This document shows, piece after piece, positions 43,602-51,446 of a stretch of DNA of 64,000 bases. Position 1 is the stretch's first letter. Every line of letters begins with the position of its first letter. The translations under genes were made by a program, and so were the position numbers. The stretch lies in assembly GCA_028285265.1 (NCBI GenBank), contig JANQPX010000037.1:1-64000 (forward strand). The letters run 5' to 3'. The DNA is from Geminicoccaceae bacterium. Lineage in GTDB: Bacteria > Pseudomonadota > Alphaproteobacteria > Geminicoccales > Geminicoccaceae. Under the pieces are notes generated by a model that was not told the origin of the DNA, made no database searches, and worked only from the letters and a program-made list of their open reading frames with translations.

Positions 43602-45139
43602 TGAGCGGGCTCCGTCAGTGCGGCGACACCGTCGTTAGATGTTCCAAGAACGGCCTGGAGATAAGCATCGGGTTCAAGAAGGCTGGTGGCAGCACCATCC
43701 GCAATTTGCAGAAGCAACTCGGGCATCAGTCCGATCGCCAAGATGACGATGGCGAGCCCAGCCGCTGGTATCATGAGCAGTCGCTGCTCGTTTTGTCCGC
43801 CCCCGACCCCAAGATCAGACTCCGACCCTGTCGTCGGCATCGGCGACCAGAAGGCGCTTGACCAGATGCGGATCAGCGGAACAAAGGTCAAGAGGCTGTA
43901 AACGATCACGATCGTAACAACGGTGACCGCACCTAAGGCGAGACTGGTCTCAATCATCATCACCTTGGCCCAAAAACCGGAGAGCGGTGGAATGCCAATC
44001 AGTGCTAGAGCACCCAAAAGAAAAGTCATCGCGAGCCCTGGCCTTCGCTTATAGAGGCCACCGAGCCTGTCGAGTTCGAAGCTGCCCGCCTCACGCCCGA
44101 TGATCCCGATGGTCATGAAGAGTTGTGTCTGTAGCAACATGGCATGGACCATGTAGAAGACAGCAGCCGTCATGGCGAGCGGTGAACCAAGTGCTATGCC
44201 GAGGAGCAAAAAGCCAATGGAGGCGATGACGTGGAATGAGAGAATGCGACGAATGTCGGTTTGGGCGATCGCCCCCAAGACACCGACCATCATCGTGATG
44301 AGAGCCAAGAACAGCAGGATCTCGACGATGATGCCGATGCCTAAGGGAAAGATGAGGGTGAAGGTTCGGACCAACGCATAGACGCCGATTTTGGTCATGA
44401 GGCCAGCAAAGACGGCAGAAACAGCCATCGGCGGCGTGTGATAGCTCGCTGGAAGCCAGAAAAAGAGCGGGAAAACTGCGGCTTTGATACCAAACGCGAT
44501 GAGAAAAAAGACGGCAACGACACCAAGGAGTCCCTGATGTTCCAGCCCTGTCAGCTTGTTGTGCAAGTCCGCCATATTGAGGGTGCCAGCGAGGCCGTAT
44601 AGAAGACCGATGGCGGTGAGGAGTAGGACCGTCGAAATCAGATTGATGGCTACATATTTGACGGCACCGTCGAGCTGGCGACGGTCACCGCCGAGAGTCA
44701 TGAGGGCGAATGAGGCAATGAGCATCACCTCGAACCAGACATACAGATTAAAGAGATCACCCGTCAAAAAGGCACCTGAGACCCCAGCAAGGAGCATCTG
44801 AAGAAAGGTGTCGAAGCCCCCTGCTGCGCGCTCATGATCGATGTCGGCGAGGGCATAAATGCTCACCGCGACACCGGCAACACCAGTCGTGAAGACCATC
44901 AAGGCACTGATGAGATCAGCGACCAGCGTGATTCCAAAAGGCGCGGGCCAGCTCCCCATATCAGCGGCAAGGGGGCCTTGTTGCAAAACCGTTGCCAGCA
45001 AGAATATCCCCGAAATCGTCAGGGCGCTCGTGCCGAATACGCTGATCCATCCGCGGATCAGGCGGTCGGCCGGTGTAAGAAACACCAAGCAAGCCGTCAT
45101 CAATGGAATGAAAATTGGTGCGACCAGTAGCCAGCTCAT
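43598..45139 (-). CDS. mrpD: Mrp antiporter subunit D
   Basis: This 513-residue membrane protein resembles the NuoM/NuoN subunits of complex I. It has about 14 helices with YVWFEVMLIASFALMTLGGDRRQLDGAVKYVA, the buried lysine in FGIKAAVFPLFFWLPASYHTPPMAVSAVFAGLMTKIGVY, and a later HVIASIGFLLLGIALGSP. It is a proton- or cation-path subunit. Its end overlaps mrpE by 4 bases and its start overlaps mrpC. Confidence 0.95.
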   Translation of the reverse strand: MSWLLVAPIFIPLMTACLVFLTPADRLIRGWISVFGTSALTISGIFLLATVLQQGPLAADMGSWPAPFGITLVADLISALMVFTTGVAGVAVSIYALADIDHERAAGGFDTFLQMLLAGVSGAFLTGDLFNLYVWFEVMLIASFALMTLGGDRRQLDGAVKYVAINLISTVLLLTAIGLLYGLAGTLNMADLHNKLTGLEHQGLLGVVAVFFLIAFGIKAAVFPLFFWLPASYHTPPMAVSAVFAGLMTKIGVYALVRTFTLIFPLGIGIIVEILLFLALITMMVGVLGAIAQTDIRRILSFHVIASIGFLLLGIALGSPLAMTAAVFYMVHAMLLQTQLFMTIGIIGREAGSFELDRLGGLYKRRPGLAMTFLLGALALIGIPPLSGFWAKVMMIETSLALGAVTVVTIVIVYSLLTFVPLIRIWSSAFWSPMPTTGSESDLGVGGGQNEQRLLMIPAAGLAIVILAIGLMPELLLQIADGAATSLLEPDAYLQAVLGTSNDGVAALTEPAQ

Positions 45140-45540
45140 GCAGCATCTCGCATTGAAATGACATCCGCCTTCTCGCGATCGATGGCGGCTGTTTGGCCCT
45201 CGGCAAGATTCATGGCATCAACATTGACGGTGCCGATCTCCTGATAGGCGCGTAGAGCGAGAACCAGGGTGAAGGCGACCAGGCCAAAGCCGATGACGAT
45301 TGCGGTAAGGATCAAAGCTTGAGGGAGGGCGTTGGCAACGGTTTCAGCAGGGACCGTCGCGCCGTCTGCGATCAAGGGCGGGGCACCATATGTCAGTCCG
45401 CCGCTGGCAAAGATCACAAGATTAGCGACATTGCCGATCAAGACGAGGCCGAGCAGAAATTTGACCAGATTTCGGCTCAGCATTAGCCAAACACTGGCTG
45501 CCATCAGAACGCCTGCGAGTGATCCGAGGAGGATTTCCAT
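45136..45540 (-). CDS. mrpC: Mrp antiporter subunit C
   Basis: MrpC is related to NuoK. The 134 residues have three helices with GVLMAASVWLMLSRNLVKFLLGLVLIGNVANLVIF and a second half QALILTAIVIGFGLVAFTLVLALRAYQE that fit MnhC. It overlaps mrpD by 4 bases and lies 2 bases downstream of mrpB. Confidence 0.95.
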   Translation of the reverse strand: MEILLGSLAGVLMAASVWLMLSRNLVKFLLGLVLIGNVANLVIFASGGLTYGAPPLIADGATVPAETVANALPQALILTAIVIGFGLVAFTLVLALRAYQEIGTVNVDAMNLAEGQTAAIDREKADVISMRDAA

Positions 45541-45542
45541 GG

Positions 45543-45962
45543 TTAGATCTCCTCCTCAAGCGCGATCACCATACCGAGCACGCCTCCCACGACGACGAGA
45601 TAGACACCGATATCAAAGAGAAGGGGCGTGCCTAGCGCTAAGCCCTTCGAGTCGGCTGTGGCGCCGATGAAGGTCCAAAGGCCAGTAAGAAAAGGGGCGC
45701 CGGCAAGAGCGGCTAGGAGGCCAGAGAGAAGAGCGGCCAGCAGTCCCGCCATGGCAATCATACGCGGATCAACTCTCAAAATATCGCGAATCGCGGCCGG
45801 CCCATCAGCGATGCCATAAACGATAATGCCGGCTGCCGCCACCAGGCCGCCGATAAAGCCGCCGCCGGGTTCATTATGGCCGCGAAGCAGGAGGAAGACC
45901 GAGAATAGGAGCATCAGGCCGACAAGAAAGCGGCTGATCGTCTTGAAAATCAGCGAGTTCAT
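45543..45962 (-). CDS. mrpB: Mrp antiporter subunit B
   Basis: The 139-residue subunit has four helices and the MnhB signature FSVFLLLRGHNEPGGGFIGGLVAAAG, plus GTPLLFDIGVYLVVVGGVLGM near the end. It overlaps the mrpA stop by 4 bases. Confidence 0.95.
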   Translation of the reverse strand: MNSLIFKTISRFLVGLMLLFSVFLLLRGHNEPGGGFIGGLVAAAGIIVYGIADGPAAIRDILRVDPRMIAMAGLLAALLSGLLAALAGAPFLTGLWTFIGATADSKGLALGTPLLFDIGVYLVVVGGVLGMVIALEEEI

Positions 45963-48256
45963 TCGGCGCCTCCAGGAGCCCCTTTGGGTGGGCGAACCTT
46001 CAGCAGCGCGACAATGGCCAGTGCCGCCGTCGCGACCACAGCGATCTCACCAAGTGTGTCGATAGCGCGAAAGTCGACAAGGATGACATTCACGATGTTA
46101 CGACCGTAGGCTTCAGCGAAGCTGGCCTTCTCAAAAAAGTTGGTGATTTCGAGATCGATTGGGGTAAGAGCAACGCCCATCGTGACCAACGCGACGACAA
46201 TGCCAGCCCCGACAGCGATGGCTGCATCGCGCAGGCTGCCGAAGCGACCAGGATGGGCATTGCCAGCGAAGCCAGGCAGGCGGAGGAGCACAATGGCAAT
46301 CAGCACGACAAAGAGTGTCTCCACCATGAGCTGCGTGATCGCAACATCAATCGCGCCAAACATCAAGAAGATGAGTGCAACGCCAATTCCGACCAAGCCA
46401 AGCGCGCAGATGGCTAGCAGTCTCGAGGTACTGACGACGATCACGGCGGTCGCTGCCGCCATCACGAATGCAATGACCCAAGCAAGGATCGGCACGGGGC
46501 TCAGTTGGCTCCAATCCATCGTCAACCCTCCGCCAAAGAGGGCTGCACCGCCACCAACGACGATCACAAGGAAAACTGTCGTTAAATAATGACCAAGGAC
46601 CCCGGTCTGCAGACGGCTCGTCACCGCTGAGGCGATCGTTGACGCGCCTATCATGCACGCGTCATAGCCACGATCACCGGTGAGTGGTAAGGCCGACACG
46701 AGCGTATCGAGGCTTCGCCGAACGGAGTCAGTCCACCAAAAAAGTGCGATACCGAGTGTGATGGTGACACCACTCAAGATGAGCGGCAGGTTGATGCCAT
46801 GCCAAAGCGAAAGCTTGACCGTTGCGGGTTCCTGCAGAATGCTCGTTACTGTTGGTTCGATTAAACTTTTGCCGATCCATGACGGATAAACGCCGGCAAT
46901 GAATCCGCCGGCGGCGAGCAGCAATGGACCAATCCACATCGCTATCGAAGCTTCATGGACATGATCGGCGACGGATTTCCTCTTACCCCAAAAGACCCGG
47001 AGCACAATCAATAGCGCCACGGCGACCATCATTGCGTTTGCGGCTACTGCCGCCACGGCGATCAGATAAGGGGCGCTGGATATGGTGAGTGCGCCTTCAT
47101 ATTGGAGTTCTTTGGCAATAAAGCCCAGAAAAGGCGGGATGCCGGCCATTGACAGGCCAGCTGCGGTTGCGATGAGGGCGGTCATTGGCATGACGGGCGC
47201 TAGGCCACCGACTTTGTCGATGTCACGAGTTCCGGCCCCGTGGTCGATATTTCCTATGACCAAAAAAAGTGCACATTTATAGAACGCATGAATAATCAAG
47301 AAGGTCATGGCGGCAAGCACGGCAATTTGCTGATTTGAGCTCAGGAACATCGTGATGGTCCCGAGCGCCATCACTGTCGTCCAGGCGAGCATCAGCTTCA
47401 TATCTGTCTGGCGAAGGGCCATCATCGAGGACCAAACCGCAGTGATCGCACCGGCGATCGAGAGGGCATAGAACCAGGCATCACCATCGCCGAGCGTCGG
47501 CTGAAGACGGGCTAAAAGATAGAGCCCTGCTTTGACCATGGTTGCGGAGTGGAGATAGGCACTGACAGGCGTTGGCGCAGCCATGGCGTTTGGCAGCCAG
47601 AAATGGAAGGGGAACTGCGCCGACTTGGTAAACGCACCGACGAGCACCAACACCAGGACAGGCAAATAGAGCGTGTGCTCGGTGAATGCCACGTCGCTTT
47701 CAAGAATTCCGGAGAGCCGATAGCTGCCAGCCACTTCAGCAAGGACAATGAGCCCGACGAGAAGAACGAGACCGCCGGCACCGGTCACCAGGAGAGCCTG
47801 CAATGCAGACCGTCTAGCCGACTCCTTTTCATGATCAAAGCCAACAAGCAGAAATGACATGATCGTCGTCAATTCCCAGAAAATAAACAAAAGGATCACA
47901 TGGTCGGCAGTTACCAGACCGAGCATCGACAGCATGAATGCCAGCAGCAAAATCTGTAGCCGGCCAAGATCTGGATGTCGCTTTAGGTAGGCGGAAGCGT
48001 AGAGGATAACCAGCACCCCGATGATGCTGATCAATAGGGCAAAAAGAAGGCTTAGACCATCGAGGCGAAAGGCAAGGTCGACGCCAAGGCTGGGGACCCA
48101 AGTTTGTGACAAAACCAAGGGTTCGCCGCGCATGACTGCCGGCAGTTGCGAGGCAAAGCCGATGCTGAACAGGATGGCTGTGACCAAGGCGACAAAGGAC
48201 CAAAGGCGCGAACCTCTGTTCGTCTCGTCGGATCTGGTCAACGCAGTGCTGCTCAT
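45959..48256 (-). CDS. mrpA: Mrp antiporter subunit A
   Basis: MrpA is the large NuoL-like subunit. The 765 residues include about 20 helices, with FIFWELTTIMSFLLVGFDHEKESARRSALQ, TKSAQFPFHFWLPNAMAAPTPVSAYLHSATMVKAGLYLLARL, and a C-terminal extension of about 250 residues (MVETLFVVLIAIVLLRLPGF, IDTLGEIAVVATAALAIVALL) that carries the MrpB-like part. ATG 48256 is preferred over 48259 because GAGGAC then has a 5-base spacing. It opens the operon mrpABCDEFG with five 4-base overlaps. The complex exports Na+ for H+ and aids pH and salt tolerance. Confidence 0.95.
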   Translation of the reverse strand: MSSTALTRSDETNRGSRLWSFVALVTAILFSIGFASQLPAVMRGEPLVLSQTWVPSLGVDLAFRLDGLSLLFALLISIIGVLVILYASAYLKRHPDLGRLQILLLAFMLSMLGLVTADHVILLFIFWELTTIMSFLLVGFDHEKESARRSALQALLVTGAGGLVLLVGLIVLAEVAGSYRLSGILESDVAFTEHTLYLPVLVLVLVGAFTKSAQFPFHFWLPNAMAAPTPVSAYLHSATMVKAGLYLLARLQPTLGDGDAWFYALSIAGAITAVWSSMMALRQTDMKLMLAWTTVMALGTITMFLSSNQQIAVLAAMTFLIIHAFYKCALFLVIGNIDHGAGTRDIDKVGGLAPVMPMTALIATAAGLSMAGIPPFLGFIAKELQYEGALTISSAPYLIAVAAVAANAMMVAVALLIVLRVFWGKRKSVADHVHEASIAMWIGPLLLAAGGFIAGVYPSWIGKSLIEPTVTSILQEPATVKLSLWHGINLPLILSGVTITLGIALFWWTDSVRRSLDTLVSALPLTGDRGYDACMIGASTIASAVTSRLQTGVLGHYLTTVFLVIVVGGGAALFGGGLTMDWSQLSPVPILAWVIAFVMAAATAVIVVSTSRLLAICALGLVGIGVALIFLMFGAIDVAITQLMVETLFVVLIAIVLLRLPGFAGNAHPGRFGSLRDAAIAVGAGIVVALVTMGVALTPIDLEITNFFEKASFAEAYGRNIVNVILVDFRAIDTLGEIAVVATAALAIVALLKVRPPKGAPGGAE

Positions 48257-48338
48257 CATGTCCTCAAAAAAAAGCCGCGCCGGAGAACGTTCGACGTCGG
48301 CTAGTTCAGTGCGAGTGGGGCTTAAGAGGTTCTTATTG

Positions 48339-48378
48339 CGGGGCGGATGATTTTGGGCACATCATCCGCCCCGTTTTT
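48339..48378. terminator. Strong GC hairpin downstream of the BI-1 gene
   Basis: CGGGGCGGATGAT (48339-48351) and ATCATCCGCCCCG (48361-48373) form a perfect 13-bp stem with a 9-base loop. It lies after the minus-strand BI-1 gene and before mrpA. A T5 tract follows on the plus strand; on the minus strand the tail is weak (CAATAAG), so Rho-independent strength for the BI-1 transcript is uncertain. It probably separates the two minus-strand units. Confidence 0.65.
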
Positions 48379-48410
48379 GGCGCTCGGTACTTGGTGACAG
48401 GGTGCAAGTG

Positions 48411-49136
48411 CTACTCTTGCTGCTGCATGCCAAAGAACTGCAGGAGAAGCATGAACAGATTGATGAAGCTGAGATAAAGCGATAATGCGCCCATGACGGC
48501 TAGCTTGGACATACTTTCGGAGCTGGCGCCCTCGTCATAAAGCTCCTTAATCCGCTGGGTGTCATATGCCGTGAGTCCGGTGAACACCAGGACACCAATG
48601 ATCGAGACGGCGAATTGCAACGCCGAGCTTTGCAGGAACAAATTGACGAGGGATGCGATAACGACACCAATCAACCCCATGAAGAGGAACGACCCGAACC
48701 CGGACAGATCCCGCTTGGTCGTATAGCCATAGAGGCTCATCGCGCCAAACAGCGCTGCTGTGATGAAAAACACGCGGGTAATGCTTCCACCCGTGAAAAC
48801 CTGGAAGATCCAGGCGCTGGAGAGCCCCATAACCGCTGCGAATGCCCAGAAAAGGGTCTGCGCCTTCGCTGCTGACATGCTGTCTGCTTTGAACGAGATG
48901 AAGAAAACAAAGCCGAGTGGGGCTAGCATGACGACCCACTGCAGCGGAGTTCCGAAGATCGCGTTGTAAAGGAAGGGGGTGCTTGCCGTCACCATGGCGG
49001 TGATGCCGGTCAGGACAAGACCCAATCCCATGATATTGTAAACGCGCAGCATATGCTGACGAAGGCCCTCATCATACTCGGCGCGATCGATAGCGCCTGC
49101 TTGACCTAAAGGCCGCTGATAGGTGTCGGTGTTCAT
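48411..49136 (-). CDS. Bax inhibitor-1 / YccA family membrane protein
   Basis: The 241-residue protein has seven membrane helices and the BI-1 features: YNIMGLGLVLTGITAMVTAST, a core FWAFAAVMGLSSAWIFQVFTGGSITRVFFITAALFGAMSLYGYTTKRDLSGFG, and the conserved FTGLTAYDTQRIKELYDEG near the end with the calcium-leak-associated aspartate pair region. The family acts in stress responses and calcium leak in the inner membrane. ATG 49136 follows GAGGACACCG; a frame from 49160 lacks this. It follows an unknown coiled-coil gene. Confidence 0.92.
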   Translation of the reverse strand: MNTDTYQRPLGQAGAIDRAEYDEGLRQHMLRVYNIMGLGLVLTGITAMVTASTPFLYNAIFGTPLQWVVMLAPLGFVFFISFKADSMSAAKAQTLFWAFAAVMGLSSAWIFQVFTGGSITRVFFITAALFGAMSLYGYTTKRDLSGFGSFLFMGLIGVVIASLVNLFLQSSALQFAVSIIGVLVFTGLTAYDTQRIKELYDEGASSESMSKLAVMGALSLYLSFINLFMLLLQFFGMQQQE

Positions 49137-49170
49137 CGGTGTCCTCGTCGGTTGAGTCATTTAAACGATG

Positions 49171-50049
49171 TCATGCCGCTGAAGCGGGCACTCCAGCTGT
49201 AGGACTTTCCAATCGGGCAAGCCGCTCTCGGAGCGATCGCCCATCCACAGAAGTCCACGGAGATCGTGTGCCGAGAACGGCAGCGATATTCGGATCGTGC
49301 TCGAGTCGATCGCTTCGCACCCTTTCGAGTTTGTGTTCAAACGCTTTTCGTTCGGCGCGGATCTTCGCCGCGTCACCGTTCATCGAATCGAGCGCAACGC
49401 TTATCGCGGATAGTGCCGACGTCAGCGCAGACGCAGCTGTGAGCCGACCGCTCGGTTCCTGATGATTACTACGTTGGATTGTCGAGGGCAGATCGCTCTG
49501 GGCTTGGCGTAATCGGTGAATCAGTGTCTCGACAGACGACCGTAAATGGCTGGTCCACGCAGCGAAGACTCGATCATCATCCTGCTCTTGCGCGAGCTCG
49601 GGATGGAGCCGCTCCAATTGATCGACCAACTTTACCAAACTCATTTCAATGTCGGCATGTCGACCAGTGTTGCCGATTTGATCCAGCTCATGCTGCAGAG
49701 CACGAGCCGCATAGAGATAGCGATGATACGTTTGTTGAAGCTCTTCCGTTTCGCCAAACTTCAACTGAGCTTCGGTCTCAAATTTGGCGAGGCGGTCAGC
49801 CAATGTGTTCAGTTCGGCCTGCATGAAAGCAATTTCGGCGCGGCTAGCATGGTTCGGATCAAAATCGAAAACGGCAGCCGTAAAGTCGGCCAGCAGTGCA
49901 TCGGCCTTTTGCATGCCATAATGATCCAAAATTTGGCTCACCATCATTGTCTCCAGCGACATGACGAACTTCTTTTTGACGATATGTCGGTCCTCAGCGT
50001 TGATCTCCAATCGTTTCATTCTTGGCTTTTGATAGGAAAATCCGATCAT
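49171..50049 (-). CDS. Hypothetical coiled-coil protein
   Basis: The 292-residue protein is not recognised. It is mostly helical and rich in Ala, Leu, Glu and Gln, with probable coiled coils at about 75-115 (EIAFMQAELNTLADRLAKFETEA) and 235-255 (AKIRAERKAFEHKLERV). No signal peptide or membrane helix is seen, so it is likely cytosolic. Two starts are possible (ATG 50049 or 50019), both with weak ribosome binding sites. It ends about 34 bases before the BI-1 start on the same strand, so the two may be co-expressed. Confidence 0.6.
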   Translation of the reverse strand: MIGFSYQKPRMKRLEINAEDRHIVKKKFVMSLETMMVSQILDHYGMQKADALLADFTAAVFDFDPNHASRAEIAFMQAELNTLADRLAKFETEAQLKFGETEELQQTYHRYLYAARALQHELDQIGNTGRHADIEMSLVKLVDQLERLHPELAQEQDDDRVFAAWTSHLRSSVETLIHRLRQAQSDLPSTIQRSNHQEPSGRLTAASALTSALSAISVALDSMNGDAAKIRAERKAFEHKLERVRSDRLEHDPNIAAVLGTRSPWTSVDGRSLRERLARLESPTAGVPASAA

Positions 50050-50066
50050 TTCTAGAATTTTTGATT

Positions 50067-50095
50067 AAAAAAAACCGGCCATCGGAGATGGCCGG
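50067..50095 (-). terminator. Orphan Rho-independent terminator on the minus strand
   Basis: Read on the minus strand, CCGGCCATC and GATGGCCGG form a perfect 9-bp stem with a three-base loop, followed by eight T residues. It terminates transcription arriving from higher coordinates. No minus-strand protein gene lies between here and the end of the PAS kinase gene at 51447, past a plus-strand gene. It therefore hints at a short, non-coding minus-strand transcript starting in 50100-50450. Confidence 0.75.
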
Positions 50096-50456
50096 CTAAA
50101 GGAGGGGGGGCTTATCGAGAGGCGACGACTGGAGCTGTCAGCAGACCCGATTGATCAGTAGATCACACCAGCGAGCGCCCCGGGATCAGCGAATTGATAG
50201 TGGTCTGGGTTGGACGGTTATGGCTCTCCATTCTCAGTGATTGTAGAACGAGGCCGGTTCAATCTTGTCATCGCCATCGGCGGGCGCTCAGGGTCAATTT
50301 TCAACGTCGATTAACCAGCCTCTCAGGAGATATAGCAAGCAAAAAGCGATCGTTCTAATTGATTATTATCAATCTTTTGATCGACTCTTCCAATTGACTT
50401 TGCGCGGGCAGGCGTCATGTTAAGGGCGGTTTCATCCTGACAATCCGGATTGGCCG
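50096..50456. other. Intergenic region with a possible small-RNA unit
   Basis: No protein gene is supported. Only very short minus-strand frames exist (for example 23 codons starting MESHNRPT). The minus strand ends in a strong terminator (50067-50095), so a small RNA divergent from the OxyR-like gene is possible. A 7-G tract (50104-50110) lies near that end. On the plus side the TTGACT at 50394-50399 may be the -35 box of the LysR-type gene. Confidence 0.4.
50358..50373. promoter_or_regulatory. LysR-type operator candidate
   Basis: ATTGAT-TATT-ATCAAT is a perfect inverted repeat (6-bp arms) that contains a T-N-A style LysR box (TTGATTATTATCAA). It lies 84 bases before the LysR-family start, upstream of a candidate -35 at 50394, as usual for a self-regulating LysR protein. 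The binding is inferred. Confidence 0.45.
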
Positions 50457-51380
50457 ATGCCCACGCTCAAACAGTTTAAGTATTTAGTCGCCCTTGCTCA
50501 TACGCTGCATTTTAGAAAGGCTGCCGAGCAATGCCATGTGAGCCAACCGACGCTATCCGGCCAATTGCAAGAGCTCGAAGAGCGTCTGGGGGTGCAGTTG
50601 GTCGAGCGCAGTCGGCGTTCCCAAGTGGTGCTCACGCCGATTGGTCAGACCATTGCCGAACGGGCACGGATCGTATTGCGCGACGTGCAAGACATTGTCG
50701 ATCTAGGAAAGCACGGGCAGCAATGGCTGGACGGAACGATCAAATTGGGATCGCTCCCGACACTTGGCCCATACCTTCTCCCTCATGTACTCCCCGAATT
50801 GCATAAGAGCCACCCCAACCTGAAGCTCTATGTTCGGGAGGGCATGCCAGCGCCACTCATCAGGAGTCTCGAAGACGGAGATTTGGATCTCCTGTTGTTT
50901 CCGATGCCACTGCGCGAGTCGGACCTTGAAAGCACACGTCTCTTTCGTGAGCAACTTTGGGTGGTTATCCCGAGCGATCATCCCCTGGCGGTTAAGAAGG
51001 TGATCGAGCGCAAGGACCTTAGCGGTGAAACGGTTTTGGCTCTTGAGCCCGGGCATCGATTGTATGAGCAGGTTGCTGAGCTATGCCGAGAGTTCGGGGC
51101 GGACCTTTCTCACGACTTCGAAGGCACAAGTTTGGACACGATCCGTCTCATGGTCGGCATGGGTATGGGGCTTTCTTTCATGCCCACAGTCTACATGCTG
51201 TTCGAAGTCGCAAAGGACCAACAAGTGGTGGCACGACCGATGAAGAGCCGAGCGCCGATGCGCACGGTTGGTTTGGCTTGGCGTCGTCAGTCAGCGCGAG
51301 GTGACGAGTATCAAGCACTGGCAAGTATTATCCGTGGCATTCTCCGCTCGAACCTTACCGAAGTCACGGTCGTTGACTGA
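50457..51380 (+). CDS. OxyR-like LysR-family regulator lacking the peroxidatic cysteine
   Basis: The 307-residue protein aligns by eye with OxyR along its full length: MPTLKQFKYLVALAHTLHFRKAAEQCHVSQPTLSGQLQELEERLG (winged helix), then GPYLLPHVLPELH and the regulatory domain. In E. coli OxyR the sensing cysteines are in GHCLRD (Cys199) and a second at Cys208. Here the segment is ALEPGHRLYEQVAELCREFGA, so the first Cys is Arg201 and only the second (Cys210) is kept. A classic peroxide-driven disulfide switch therefore cannot form, although the DNA-binding half is intact. A regulator of another signal or a constitutive form is likely. ATG 50457 has a weak GGA site. Confidence 0.85.
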   Translation: MPTLKQFKYLVALAHTLHFRKAAEQCHVSQPTLSGQLQELEERLGVQLVERSRRSQVVLTPIGQTIAERARIVLRDVQDIVDLGKHGQQWLDGTIKLGSLPTLGPYLLPHVLPELHKSHPNLKLYVREGMPAPLIRSLEDGDLDLLLFPMPLRESDLESTRLFREQLWVVIPSDHPLAVKKVIERKDLSGETVLALEPGHRLYEQVAELCREFGADLSHDFEGTSLDTIRLMVGMGMGLSFMPTVYMLFEVAKDQQVVARPMKSRAPMRTVGLAWRRQSARGDEYQALASIIRGILRSNLTEVTVVD

Positions 51381-51446
51381 TATTCAGTCAGTCGCCGTGG
51401 CCTCATCGATATGCAAGGTTTTCCAGACTTCCTCGGTCTAATCCCA

